Shown here piece after piece: positions 15,808 through 24,157 of a stretch of DNA of 42,506 nucleotides. Positions within the stretch are counted from its first letter, which is position 1, and the number at the start of each line of letters is the position of its first letter. The notes beneath the pieces were generated by a model, which saw only the letters and a list, made by a program, of their open reading frames with translations, ran no database searches and was not told where the DNA came from. The DNA lies in assembly GCA_012838615.1 (NCBI GenBank), contig DUOV01000053.1, positions 1 through 42,506 on the forward strand. Direction: 5' to 3'. The position numbers and the translations under genes were made by a program. The stretch comes from Clostridia bacterium. Lineage in GTDB: Bacteria; Bacillota; DUOV01; Zhaonellaceae.

Positions 15808-18102
15808 ATGGGAAAAGCAGTAAAAGAAAGAAATACGGAAATGCGCTATGAAATAATTGGTTTAATTTTGCTGGCCTTTGCTATACTGTGTTTTATTTGT
15901 TTAATTACGGTTGATTATAAGATTTACCCTCAAATAAATGAAGCTATCGGTCCGATAGGAAACTTTCTGGTACGAACAATTAGCGGATTATTTGGTAAGG
16001 GAAAATACTTATTTTGCTTGTTACTGGCTGTTAAAGCGATTTTCCTTCTCAGGAATAAAAACCATCCATTTAACACCCAATCATTAGGAATACTTATTTC
16101 CTATGGTTCCCTTTTAGCTTTTTTTCACATGAAATATTTGGTATTAGAAAATATAAAAACGATTATAATTACTTCGCTAGATGGCTTAGGCGGAGGATTA
16201 CTGGGAGCTACTTTTGCTATCGTTCTTAATGCTGGTTTTGGACAGGTTGGTAGCTACATAATTTTGATAACAGTATTTCTTGTTGGTATTTTGTTTATGA
16301 CAGGAAATTCTTTTACTTCTTTAGCAAGCAGTTTATGGTTAAAAATAAAGGAATTATATAAGAACATCAAGAGTAAAGTGATTGATTTTTTATTTGTTAC
16401 GATTGAGGAAGACGAAGTACCAAAGGGTAAAGCTAAAAAAGCGGCTGCTGTAATCATTAAAAATAGCCCGCAGAAGGACGAAGGCGTGGTTGAGTCTGAT
16501 AGTGAATTGCCTCTAATAATTCACGGGGAAGGCAACAACAAAAAAAGTAGTAACCTTTCGCAGCCAATTATTTGGACTGAAAAGAAAACAGATCAAGCTG
16601 AGCAAGGTAACAATATAGAAAAAGTAAGGGTTACTGAAGTTAAAGAACGAGTTGAACAAAGTGAATACGTTCTCCCGTCATTATCCTTACTCCAAAAACC
16701 AGCTCGTTCCAAGAACCTTATTAGTAGTAAGGATATTGCTCAAACTGTTAAATTGTTAGAAGAAACTTTGGAAAGTTTTGGGGTAAATGTTAAAGTAACT
16801 GAAGTAAGCTGTGGACCCGCTATTACTCGTTATGAAGCTCAGCCAGCTCCTGGGGTAAAAGTAAGTAAAATAGTAAATTTAGCTGATGATATAGCTTTAA
16901 GTTTAGCCGCTTCTCATGTAAGAATAGAAGCCCCAATTCCAGGTAAAGCAGCTGTAGGCATAGAGGTCCCTAACAGAGAAATTGCGACTGTTAGGTTTAG
17001 AGAGGTGTTAGAAGGGCCAGAATTTCAAAATACTGAGTCGTTGCTTACAATTGCTTTAGGAAAAGATATTGCTGGACAAAACATCTTTGCTGATTTAGGT
17101 AAGATGCCTCATTTACTTATAGCAGGAGCCACAGGTTCTGGTAAAAGTGTTTGTATGAATTCTTTAATCTGTAGTTTGTTATTTAAGTGTAAACCTAACG
17201 AGTTAAAGTTTTTAATGGTTGACCCTAAAATGGTTGAGTTGACAACATTTAATGGGATTCCTCATCTTCTCGCTCCTGTTGTTACAGACGCTAAAAAATC
17301 AGCTACAGCTTTACGCTGGATGGTCAATGAAATGGAAAATAGGTATGCTTTATTTGCGGCAAGTGGGGTAAAGGATATTGAACGTTACAACAAGTTTAAG
17401 CAGCAAGAAGACCCAACTGCTTCCGTGCCTGCTTTACCTTATATAGTTATCCTGATTGACGAATTAGCAGATCTAATGATGGTAGCTCCAGCAGATGTGG
17501 AAGACGCAATATGCAGGCTGGCTCAAATGGCTAGGGCTGCTGGTATACACCTAGTGGTTGCTACTCAACGGCCATCAGTAGATGTTATTACCGGTGTTAT
17601 TAAAGCTAACATACCAAGCAGAATTGCTTTTGCGGTTTCTTCCCAAACTGATTCCAGAACCATATTAGATATGGGAGGAGCTGAAAAACTACTGGGTAGG
17701 GGTGATATGCTATTTTACCCAGTAGGCATGAATAAGCCAATTCGAGTGCAGGGAGCTTATGTCTCAGATAAAGAAGTTGATGATATAGTTTCATTTTGGC
17801 GCAAACAAGGAGAACCTGAATACATGCAAGGTGCAGAAGTTTTAGAAGCTTCTTCGGATACTACGGTGGAAAATAATTATGAAGAAGACGAATTGCTTCC
17901 TGAGGCGGTAAGACTTTTAATCGAGAACGGACAGGCTTCAATATCGATGCTGCAGAGAAGATTACGAATCGGCTATACAAGAGCTGCTAGACTAATAGAC
18001 ATAATGGAGGATCGGGGTATTGTAGGCAGTTTTGAAGGTAGTAAACCTAGGGCTGTTCTGATGACTTGGGAGGAATACGAAAAAATGTTTGGCCAATTAT
18101 AG
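15808..18102 (+). CDS. spoIIIE: DNA translocase FtsK/SpoIIIE
   Basis: This 764-aa ATP-driven DNA pump moves chromosomes across the division or sporulation septum. Four N-terminal membrane segments (about residues 13-170) are followed by a charged linker. The RecA-like motor has Walker A GATGSGKS and Walker [12 protein letters not shown], then [19 protein letters not shown]-terminal winged-helix gamma domain ([12 protein letters not shown]...[12 protein letters not shown]) reads oriented DNA sites. ATG 15808 is used; the GTG at 15799 is part of the GAGGTGA ribosome site. Its place after tepA-ylzJ matches spoIIIE of B. subtilis. Confidence 0.95.
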   Translation: MGKAVKERNTEMRYEIIGLILLAFAILCFICLITVDYKIYPQINEAIGPIGNFLVRTISGLFGKGKYLFCLLLAVKAIFLLRNKNHPFNTQSLGILISYGSLLAFFHMKYLVLENIKTIIITSLDGLGGGLLGATFAIVLNAGFGQVGSYIILITVFLVGILFMTGNSFTSLASSLWLKIKELYKNIKSKVIDFLFVTIEEDEVPKGKAKKAAAVIIKNSPQKDEGVVESDSELPLIIHGEGNNKKSSNLSQPIIWTEKKTDQAEQGNNIEKVRVTEVKERVEQSEYVLPSLSLLQKPARSKNLISSKDIAQTVKLLEETLESFGVNVKVTEVSCGPAITRYEAQPAPGVKVSKIVNLADDIALSLAASHVRIEAPIPGKAAVGIEVPNREIATVRFREVLEGPEFQNTESLLTIALGKDIAGQNIFADLGKMPHLLIAGATGSGKSVCMNSLICSLLFKCKPNELKFLMVDPKMVELTTFNGIPHLLAPVVTDAKKSATALRWMVNEMENRYALFAASGVKDIERYNKFKQQEDPTASVPALPYIVILIDELADLMMVAPADVEDAICRLAQMARAAGIHLVVATQRPSVDVITGVIKANIPSRIAFAVSSQTDSRTILDMGGAEKLLGRGDMLFYPVGMNKPIRVQGAYVSDKEVDDIVSFWRKQGEPEYMQGAEVLEASSDTTVENNYEEDELLPEAVRLLIENGQASISMLQRRLRIGYTRAARLIDIMEDRGIVGSFEGSKPRAVLMTWEEYEKMFGQL

Positions 18103-18223
18103 TAAATTACTATTTTATTTTAATTTGGGAAAAATAATGATAAATTAATATATGTGAAATTGTTCAGGAGGAAATCCGACTAAATTTGTCGAAGCAAGCC
18201 ATGATTAAGAGGATGAAAATATT

Positions 18224-19258
18224 ATGCATAATGACATATCTATTGAGGAAGCTTTCGAGAAAGAAAACGTTTTTTTTGTAGACGTCCGTTCACCTGATGA
18301 ATTTGCTAAAGATGCTATTCCCTCCGCGGTAAATGTGCCTATATTAGATAACGAACAAAGAGCCCAGGTTGGCAAGATTTATCAGGAATTAGGCCCCAAA
18401 GAAGCTCGTTTCTTAGCCGTAAAGTTAGTCTCTCCCTTATTACCCGAAAAAATTAAAACCATAAGAGATTTAGCTGATGGCAAAATTGTTGTTGTTTATT
18501 GTTGGCGTGGAGGAATGAGAAGTAAAGCAATGTGTGAATTCCTGAATTTGGCAGGAATTCCTACTCTTCGCTTGGCAGGAGGATATAAATCATATCGAAG
18601 GTTTATTAATAATTATTTTAACGAACCTCCCAATTTTAATTTTCTAGTCCTTTACGGTTTAACCGGAGTAGGAAAGACAGAGATTCTAGAACGGCTTAGT
18701 TTTAAAGATATACCTACTTTAAATTTAGAAGCCCTTGCTAAACACAGAGGGTCTGTTTTCGGTGCTGTAGGACTTCCCAGTCAACCAAGTCAAAAAAAGT
18801 TTGAAACAGATCTTTACTCTGTTTTAAATCAATATCAAGCCAATCAGTATATTTTTGTTGAAGGTGAAAGCAAAAAGATCGGTAAATTATTTATTCCTGA
18901 AAAAATCTATGCTGCAATCCAAAGAGGAAAAAGAATCCTAATATACGATTCCATGCTGAACCGGGTGAATCGCATTATAAAAGAATATCTGGTTGAATCT
19001 AAATATAATATTCAGGAGTTTGAAACGGCAATTACTCATTTACAGAAACGGATTGGAAACTCTAAAATGCAAGAATTATTAGAGTTACTTTATACAGAAA
19101 ATTTTGCAGAAATAGTTAAAGAATTATTAATCAGCTATTATGATAAGCTATACCATCATCCGGATAACCCTAGCATTGAATACGATTTTTGTATAAGTTC
19201 GGCCAATATCGATAGTGCTGTTTTACAGCTATATAAGTACTATCAATTATTATCTTAA
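18224..19258 (+). CDS. mnmH: tRNA 2-selenouridine synthase
   Basis: MnmH (SelU, YbbB) replaces sulfur by selenium at the wobble 2-thiouridine of Lys, Glu and Gln tRNAs, using selenophosphate. The 344-aa protein has an N-terminal rhodanese domain with the catalytic Cys93 in YCWRGGMRSKAM, followed by a P-loop domain with GLTGVGKTE. Length is close to the usual 340-370 aa. The ribosome site (AAGAGG) is rather weak and distant. A second AGGAGG at about 18166-18171 has no start codon at normal spacing. Its presence predicts a selenophosphate synthetase (selD) elsewhere. It is not part of this block in Bacillus. Confidence 0.93.
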   Translation: MHNDISIEEAFEKENVFFVDVRSPDEFAKDAIPSAVNVPILDNEQRAQVGKIYQELGPKEARFLAVKLVSPLLPEKIKTIRDLADGKIVVVYCWRGGMRSKAMCEFLNLAGIPTLRLAGGYKSYRRFINNYFNEPPNFNFLVLYGLTGVGKTEILERLSFKDIPTLNLEALAKHRGSVFGAVGLPSQPSQKKFETDLYSVLNQYQANQYIFVEGESKKIGKLFIPEKIYAAIQRGKRILIYDSMLNRVNRIIKEYLVESKYNIQEFETAITHLQKRIGNSKMQELLELLYTENFAEIVKELLISYYDKLYHHPDNPSIEYDFCISSANIDSAVLQLYKYYQLLS

Positions 19259-19278
19259 AGCAAAGGAGGTATAATTTA

Positions 19279-20064
19279 GTGGGGAGGATCGGGGAAACAC
19301 TTAGGGAAGCACGAGAAAGAAAAAACTTGACTCTAAAAGATGCAGAAGAAGCTACGAAAATCAGGTTAAAATATCTTCAAGATCTTGAAAACGAAAATTT
19401 TGAAAACCTTCCCGGAAGAGCATATGCTATTGGTTTTCTAAAAACTTACGCCAAATATTTACAAATTGAAGACCAAGCACTTGTTGAAGAATTTAAGGCG
19501 AAAAATCGTAGTGACGAGTATATACAGAACCAGCGTAGCAAAAGTAATGTTAATAGGAAGATTGAAATTAACATCCAACCCGGCAGGATTCATAGATTAT
19601 TATTGATTGGGTTAGTTATAGTATTGCTTATTGGAACCAATTTCCTATATAATTACCTGGATAATAAAAATACTATAGACCAAGGGGAAGATTTAAAGCC
19701 TGAAGTTATAGTAGAAGAGCCCAATCAAAATGAGGAAGTTAGTCCCCAGCCCTCAGACGAAGGCGGCATAGATCAAGGTTTACCAGACCTGCCCGGAAAT
19801 AATATAGATAAAATTCAGGTTTCTGTAAAAATATCAGAAGAGGAAAACAGCAAATGTTGGATTAATGTCGTTGCAGACGATAAAAATATTTTTAGTGGAA
19901 CTTTAACATCCGGTGAAGAAAAAAGTTTTGAAGCTAATGATAAGCTGGAAATAAAACTAGGTAACGCAGGGGTAGCCTATATTGTAGCTAACGGAGAGGA
20001 ATTAGGTACTTTGGGCTCAAAAGGGTCCGTTGTAACCAAGTTATTTGAAAAAGATAGTTTATAA
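19279..20064 (+). CDS. rodZ: RodZ-like membrane protein with N-terminal HTH
   Basis: The 261-aa protein has a cytoplasmic XRE-type helix-turn-helix (residues about 4-70, GETLREARERKNLTLKDAEEAT), a basic stretch, one membrane segment (about 109-128), an acidic Pro/Glu-rich linker, and a C-terminal beta domain of the DUF4115 type. This is the layout of RodZ, which links MreB filaments to the membrane in cell-shape control; the Bacillus equivalent at this locus is ymfM. The start is GTG after AAAGGAGGT. Confidence 0.88.
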   Translation: MGRIGETLREARERKNLTLKDAEEATKIRLKYLQDLENENFENLPGRAYAIGFLKTYAKYLQIEDQALVEEFKAKNRSDEYIQNQRSKSNVNRKIEINIQPGRIHRLLLIGLVIVLLIGTNFLYNYLDNKNTIDQGEDLKPEVIVEEPNQNEEVSPQPSDEGGIDQGLPDLPGNNIDKIQVSVKISEEENSKCWINVVADDKNIFSGTLTSGEEKSFEANDKLEIKLGNAGVAYIVANGEELGTLGSKGSVVTKLFEKDSL

Positions 20065-20077
20065 TACCTTTTAAATA

Positions 20078-20098
20078 AACCGCAGGTCAACTGCGGTT
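20078..20098 (+). terminator. Inverted repeat after rodZ, weak terminator
   Basis: AACCGCAG (20078-20085) and CTGCGGTT (20091-20098) form a perfect stem, but no T run follows. It may stabilise the mRNA end or pause the polymerase. Confidence 0.45.
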
Positions 20099-20134
20099 AC
20101 ATATTGTTTAGGATATTTTAGAAAGGAAATTGGC

Positions 20135-21463
20135 ATGTCAAAAAAGATTGGAATTATTACCTTAGGATGCGATAAGAACACAGTAGATTCTGAGCATATG
20201 CTTGGTTTACTAACAAACAAAGGCTACACTACTACTGAGCTTCCTGAAGAGGCAGATATTATTATTATTAATACCTGTGGATTTATTAATGATGCTAAAG
20301 AACAATCAATTAATACTATATTATCGGCTGTAGAATACAAAAAGAAAAAACCAGGTATTAAAATAATTGCTTGTGGGTGTATGGTGCAAAAGTATTGGAA
20401 GGAACTTGCCGATGAAATACCGGAAATTGATGGTTTTTTGGGAAGTAATAATGTACACATGTTACCAGAAATACTTAGTAAGATTGAAATAGGTCATAAA
20501 CCTTACTATATAAATGAAAACACTATAGCGGATGATATCTATCTGCCTAGACAATTATCAGAGTCTACAGCTAGCTCGTATTTAAAAATTGCTGAAGGAT
20601 GTAACAATAAATGTACCTATTGTGCCATACCGGCTATGCGCGGACCTTACCGCAGTCGGAATATTTCTGTTCTGATTGAAGAGGTAATGTCATTAGTTGA
20701 GCAAGGCGTAAAAGAAATTGCTTTAGTAGCACAAGACATTACTCAATATGGCATTGATTTAGGTTATAAAGTTAATTTAGTAAGTTTACTGGAAGAGCTA
20801 ATAAAAGTTGACGGACTTCAATGGGTTAGGCTCTTGTATTGCTATCCTTCCTTAATTGATGATGAATTAATTGAATTTGTTCGAGGACATAAAAAAATAT
20901 GTAATTATTTAGACATCCCTTTGCAACACGCGGACAGAGATATACTAAAAAAAATGGGTAGGAATCAAAATCCTGACCAGATTTATAAATTGATACAAAA
21001 GATCAGGGAAGAAATACCTGATATTGCAATAAGGAGTACTTTTATTGTAGGTTTTCCAGGAGAAAGTGAAAAGCAATTCAACAATTTGTTAGATTTTCTT
21101 GTTAGAGCTGAGCTTGATTGGGTTGGTGCCTTTAAATATTCTCAGGAAGATGGCACTTTAGCAGCCTGTTTTCCAAACCAAGTGTCAGAAGAAGTTAAAG
21201 AAGAGCGTTACCATATATTAATGTCTTTACAAAGAAACATTACCAATAAGAAAAATAAAAGATGGATAGGAAGGAAATTACCCGTACTGGTCGAGGGTAA
21301 ATGGGAAGAAGAAGCTTTTTTGTGGCAAGGTCGAATAGAGCAACAGGCTAGAGATGTTGACGGGGTTGTTATTTTTAAAGCCACAAACTCTTTAAAGCCA
21401 GGTGATTTTGTTGAAGTTAAGATAACTGATGTTGACGATTATGACTTGTTAGGGGAGATGTAA
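20135..21463 (+). CDS. rimO: Ribosomal protein S12 methylthiotransferase RimO
   Basis: RimO is a radical SAM enzyme that adds a methylthio group to a conserved Asp of ribosomal protein S12. The 442-aa protein has an N-terminal UPF0004 domain whose three Cys lie in LGCDKNTVDSE, NTCGF and ACGCM, a radical SAM core with CNNKCTYC, and a C-terminal TRAM domain. The LGCDKN start separates it from MiaB and MtaB. AAAGGAA precedes ATG. pgsA begins at the base after its stop. Confidence 0.95.
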   Translation: MSKKIGIITLGCDKNTVDSEHMLGLLTNKGYTTTELPEEADIIIINTCGFINDAKEQSINTILSAVEYKKKKPGIKIIACGCMVQKYWKELADEIPEIDGFLGSNNVHMLPEILSKIEIGHKPYYINENTIADDIYLPRQLSESTASSYLKIAEGCNNKCTYCAIPAMRGPYRSRNISVLIEEVMSLVEQGVKEIALVAQDITQYGIDLGYKVNLVSLLEELIKVDGLQWVRLLYCYPSLIDDELIEFVRGHKKICNYLDIPLQHADRDILKKMGRNQNPDQIYKLIQKIREEIPDIAIRSTFIVGFPGESEKQFNNLLDFLVRAELDWVGAFKYSQEDGTLAACFPNQVSEEVKEERYHILMSLQRNITNKKNKRWIGRKLPVLVEGKWEEEAFLWQGRIEQQARDVDGVVIFKATNSLKPGDFVEVKITDVDDYDLLGEM

Positions 21464-22012
21464 ATGAATTTAGCGAACCAGTTAACGTTGGCTAGAATAA
21501 TATTAGTACCATTGTTTATGGTTTTTCTCTTGGTTAAGACAACTTATGGACAGCTCATGGCAGCTGTAGTATTTATAGTTGCAGCAGCAACTGACATTTT
21601 AGACGGTTATATAGCAAGAAGTAGGAAACAAATCTCTAATCTGGGTAAAATCATTGATCCTCTCGCGGATAAATTATTAATTTCTGCTGCCCTCATATCT
21701 TTAGTTGAATTAAGCTTGGTTAAAGCTTGGGTTGCTTTTATTATTATTTCCAGAGAATTTGCAGTAACGGGTTTAAGAACAATTGCTGCAGTAGAAGGGC
21801 ACGTAATAGCGGCTAGTCCTTTGGGTAAATTAAAGACTATATGCCAATCTGTGGCTGTTGTAGCAATTTTGATTCAAAATTTACCCATACCATATTTACC
21901 AATACTGGCAAAAATACTATTATACTTTGCAGTTTTTATTACAATTTATTCTGGAATTGATTATTTTTTAAAGAATAAAGACCTATTAAATATTGATAAG
22001 GAAGGGTTATAA
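21464..22012 (+). CDS. pgsA: CDP-diacylglycerol-glycerol-3-phosphate 3-phosphatidyltransferase
   Basis: PgsA makes phosphatidylglycerol phosphate, the committed step to phosphatidylglycerol and cardiolipin. The 182-aa integral membrane protein has the CDP-alcohol transferase signature D-x2-DG-x2-AR-x8-G-x3-D-x3-D, visible as DILDGYIARS...GKIIDPLADK. About four to five membrane segments are seen. GGGGAG lies within the end of rimO and ATG directly follows the rimO stop, so the two are coupled. In Bacillus, cinA and recA follow pgsA; here they do not. Confidence 0.95.
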   Translation: MNLANQLTLARIILVPLFMVFLLVKTTYGQLMAAVVFIVAAATDILDGYIARSRKQISNLGKIIDPLADKLLISAALISLVELSLVKAWVAFIIISREFAVTGLRTIAAVEGHVIAASPLGKLKTICQSVAVVAILIQNLPIPYLPILAKILLYFAVFITIYSGIDYFLKNKDLLNIDKEGL

Positions 22013-22070
22013 GCCCTTTTTTATTTCCCTTTTTACCACCCTTTTCATAAGGTTTGAATTGGACAAGTAT

Positions 22071-22078
22071 GCTATAAT
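22071..22078 (+). promoter_or_regulatory. Extended -10 promoter for the 22.1-25.5 kb cassette
   Basis: TATAAT at 22073-22078 with TGC directly before it. No good -35 is present at 17 nt. It lies 28 nt before the first cassette gene. Confidence 0.5.
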
Positions 22079-22105
22079 GGCAACATAAAATGGGGGTGAA
22101 TAGTT

Positions 22106-22660
22106 TTGCAAATCAAAGGCCTTCGAATACCTATTATCTTTATATGTGCATGTTTATCATTAGCTATATTGACAGGAGGCCAGTGGGCTTATAAGGAGTT
22201 TTCCGTTGAACGTCCTTTTATTAGGGAAATTATTAATCTTAACAACGTTGAAAATGTTGAGCTTATAGGTGATTCTGACTTACCAAAGCTTGTAATAAAA
22301 CTAGGTTCTAACGCAGATTTGGCTAGTTTTATAGCTCAACTTAGGGAAATAGTTGCCAGTAATTATAAACGACAAGTAGAACTTCGATTAATTGACGAGA
22401 GAAATGAAGAATTAAACGATGTATTACTTACCAGTCGATTTTATATTTACGAAGCTCTTGTTAATGGCAATTATACTGAAATGTATTTTGAACTTGAACA
22501 GGTTCTGAACTCATTAGATCTTGACGAATGGGATTTAACTATGGACAATCAGTATATTTATTTAAAATTATACCAAGATTCTGCTTATCTTTATGAAATT
22601 ATACCTCTCAATCGGCAAATGTTAGTAATAGGTGGTGATATACCATATGCCTCTAATTGA
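22106..22660 (+). CDS. Membrane-anchored protein of unknown function
   Basis: This 184-aa protein was not recognised. It has a single N-terminal hydrophobic segment (about residues 8-27) with basic residues before it, so the rest should lie outside the membrane. The outer part looks like mixed alpha/beta, with alternating strands (NVENVELIG, LPKLVIKLG, YIYLKLYQ) and many acidic residues. The start is TTG, preceded by GGGGGTGA. Its end overlaps the following FtsH-like gene by 14 nt, suggesting coupled translation and a shared task, perhaps as substrate or partner of that protease; this last point is inference. Confidence 0.72.
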   Translation: MQIKGLRIPIIFICACLSLAILTGGQWAYKEFSVERPFIREIINLNNVENVELIGDSDLPKLVIKLGSNADLASFIAQLREIVASNYKRQVELRLIDERNEELNDVLLTSRFYIYEALVNGNYTEMYFELEQVLNSLDLDEWDLTMDNQYIYLKLYQDSAYLYEIIPLNRQMLVIGGDIPYASN

Positions 22661-24128
22661 AGCTAGCCTAGGGATTGCCATAGGCTTTTTAACTTTCTTG
22701 ATTATAGTTGGTTACGACGTTTTTCCATTTATTCTACTTTTAGCTTTTGGCCTTGCTTTTTATTTTATAGTAGTACAAAAAGGCACAGTAGCAATTAAAT
22801 CTAGAGGAAATTGCCAGTCAAGTACTACAGTAACTTTTCAAGATATTGGGGGTCAAAACATTGCCAAGAAGGAACTGATTGAAGCCCTTGATTTTATAAT
22901 TACATCCGAGAAAACAAAGTCTTTAGGCATTAGGCCGTTAAAAGGTATTTTGCTGACAGGTCCTCCGGGTACTGGAAAAACGATGCTTGCTAAGGCTGCT
23001 GCTGCCTATACTGATGCCGTATTCATTGCTACTGCAGGTTCTGAGTTTATTGAAATGTATGCTGGTATTGGGGCTCAGCGTGTTAGAAGCATTTTTAAAA
23101 AAGCCAGGGATTTGGCCAAAAAGAAAGACAAGCCACGAGCTATTATATTTATTGATGAGATAGAAGTAGTAGGTGGGAAACGGGGCAGCCATACCAGTCA
23201 TCTAGAATATGATCAGACTTTAAACCAATTGCTGGTTGAAATGGATGGGATAGAAACCGATAAAGATGTAAATATTCTTGTGGTAGCTGCTACTAATAGG
23301 GTTGACATGCTGGATTCAGCTTTACTACGTCCTGGAAGATTTGATCGTGTAGTTAAAGTAGATTTACCTGATAAAGAAGGACGTTTACAAATTCTAAGAA
23401 TTCATACAGCCAATAAGCCATTAGATAACGATGTTGACTTAGAAGCAGTTGCTCAAGAGACTTTTGGTTTGTCTGGTGCCCATCTAGAAAATATAACAAA
23501 TGAGGCTGCTATTTATGCTTTGCGGGACAAAGGCGAAAAAATAACTCAGAAACATTTTATTGAAGCCATTGAAAAAGTTATGTTGGGCGAAAAATTAGAT
23601 AAAAAACCCGCTCTTAAAGAGTTAGAACGTGTTACTGTTCATGAATCCGGGCATGCCATAATGAGTGAGGTGCTTAGGCCCGGTTCAGTAGCTCATGTAA
23701 CGATTACTCCTCGCGGAGGAGCTTTAGGTTATATGCGTCAGAAACCTGAAAATGATATGTATCTTTATACGAAAAGTTACTTGCTAAACCAGATTAAAAT
23801 AGCGGTGGCTGGCTCCGTAGCTGAAGAAATATTTTTTGGAGAGCGGAGTACAGGAGCTGTTAATGATTTTAATGAAGCTATAAAGTTAGCTAAACAAATT
23901 GTATTGTCTGGCCTGTCAGATTTAGGTATCGTTGATATGAATAAGGAAGATGATTCTGTCAGCCAAGAAGTAAAAAAAATTGTGCATTGTCAAGTTAATG
24001 AAGCAAGAACTATTTTACTAAGTAAAAGGCCCTTGTTAGAAGCTTTAATAGAACAACTAAAACTTAACGAAAAAGTAACTGGGAAGCAATTACAAGATTT
24101 AGTACACAAATTTAGTAAGTGCGCATAA
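22647..24128 (+). CDS. Short FtsH-like membrane AAA+ zinc protease
   Basis: The protein has 493 aa from ATG 22647, with GGTGGTG nine nt before; the ORF-track GTG at 22632 is part of that site. Two closely spaced hydrophobic segments (about residues 5-22 and 25-44) replace the usual pair separated by an extracytoplasmic domain. The AAA+ domain has Walker A GPPGTGKT (105-112), Walker B IIFIDEI, and the second region of homology ending LLRPGRFDR. The M41 protease domain has HESGH (H332, E333, H336) and the third zinc ligand D407 in AVNDFNEA. FtsH proper is about 600-650 aa, so this is a reduced paralogue. All catalytic residues are intact. It probably forms a hexamer at the membrane. Confidence 0.88.
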   Translation: MPLIEASLGIAIGFLTFLIIVGYDVFPFILLLAFGLAFYFIVVQKGTVAIKSRGNCQSSTTVTFQDIGGQNIAKKELIEALDFIITSEKTKSLGIRPLKGILLTGPPGTGKTMLAKAAAAYTDAVFIATAGSEFIEMYAGIGAQRVRSIFKKARDLAKKKDKPRAIIFIDEIEVVGGKRGSHTSHLEYDQTLNQLLVEMDGIETDKDVNILVVAATNRVDMLDSALLRPGRFDRVVKVDLPDKEGRLQILRIHTANKPLDNDVDLEAVAQETFGLSGAHLENITNEAAIYALRDKGEKITQKHFIEAIEKVMLGEKLDKKPALKELERVTVHESGHAIMSEVLRPGSVAHVTITPRGGALGYMRQKPENDMYLYTKSYLLNQIKIAVAGSVAEEIFFGERSTGAVNDFNEAIKLAKQIVLSGLSDLGIVDMNKEDDSVSQEVKKIVHCQVNEARTILLSKRPLLEALIEQLKLNEKVTGKQLQDLVHKFSKCA

Positions 24129-24157
24129 TTTTTTAGGGCAAAGGGAGGTGGATTATT

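Noticed and set aside
22002-22022. Terminator after pgsA (AAGGG/CCCTT)
   Set aside because: The stem is short and lies partly in the coding region; it is possible but too weak to list as a feature.
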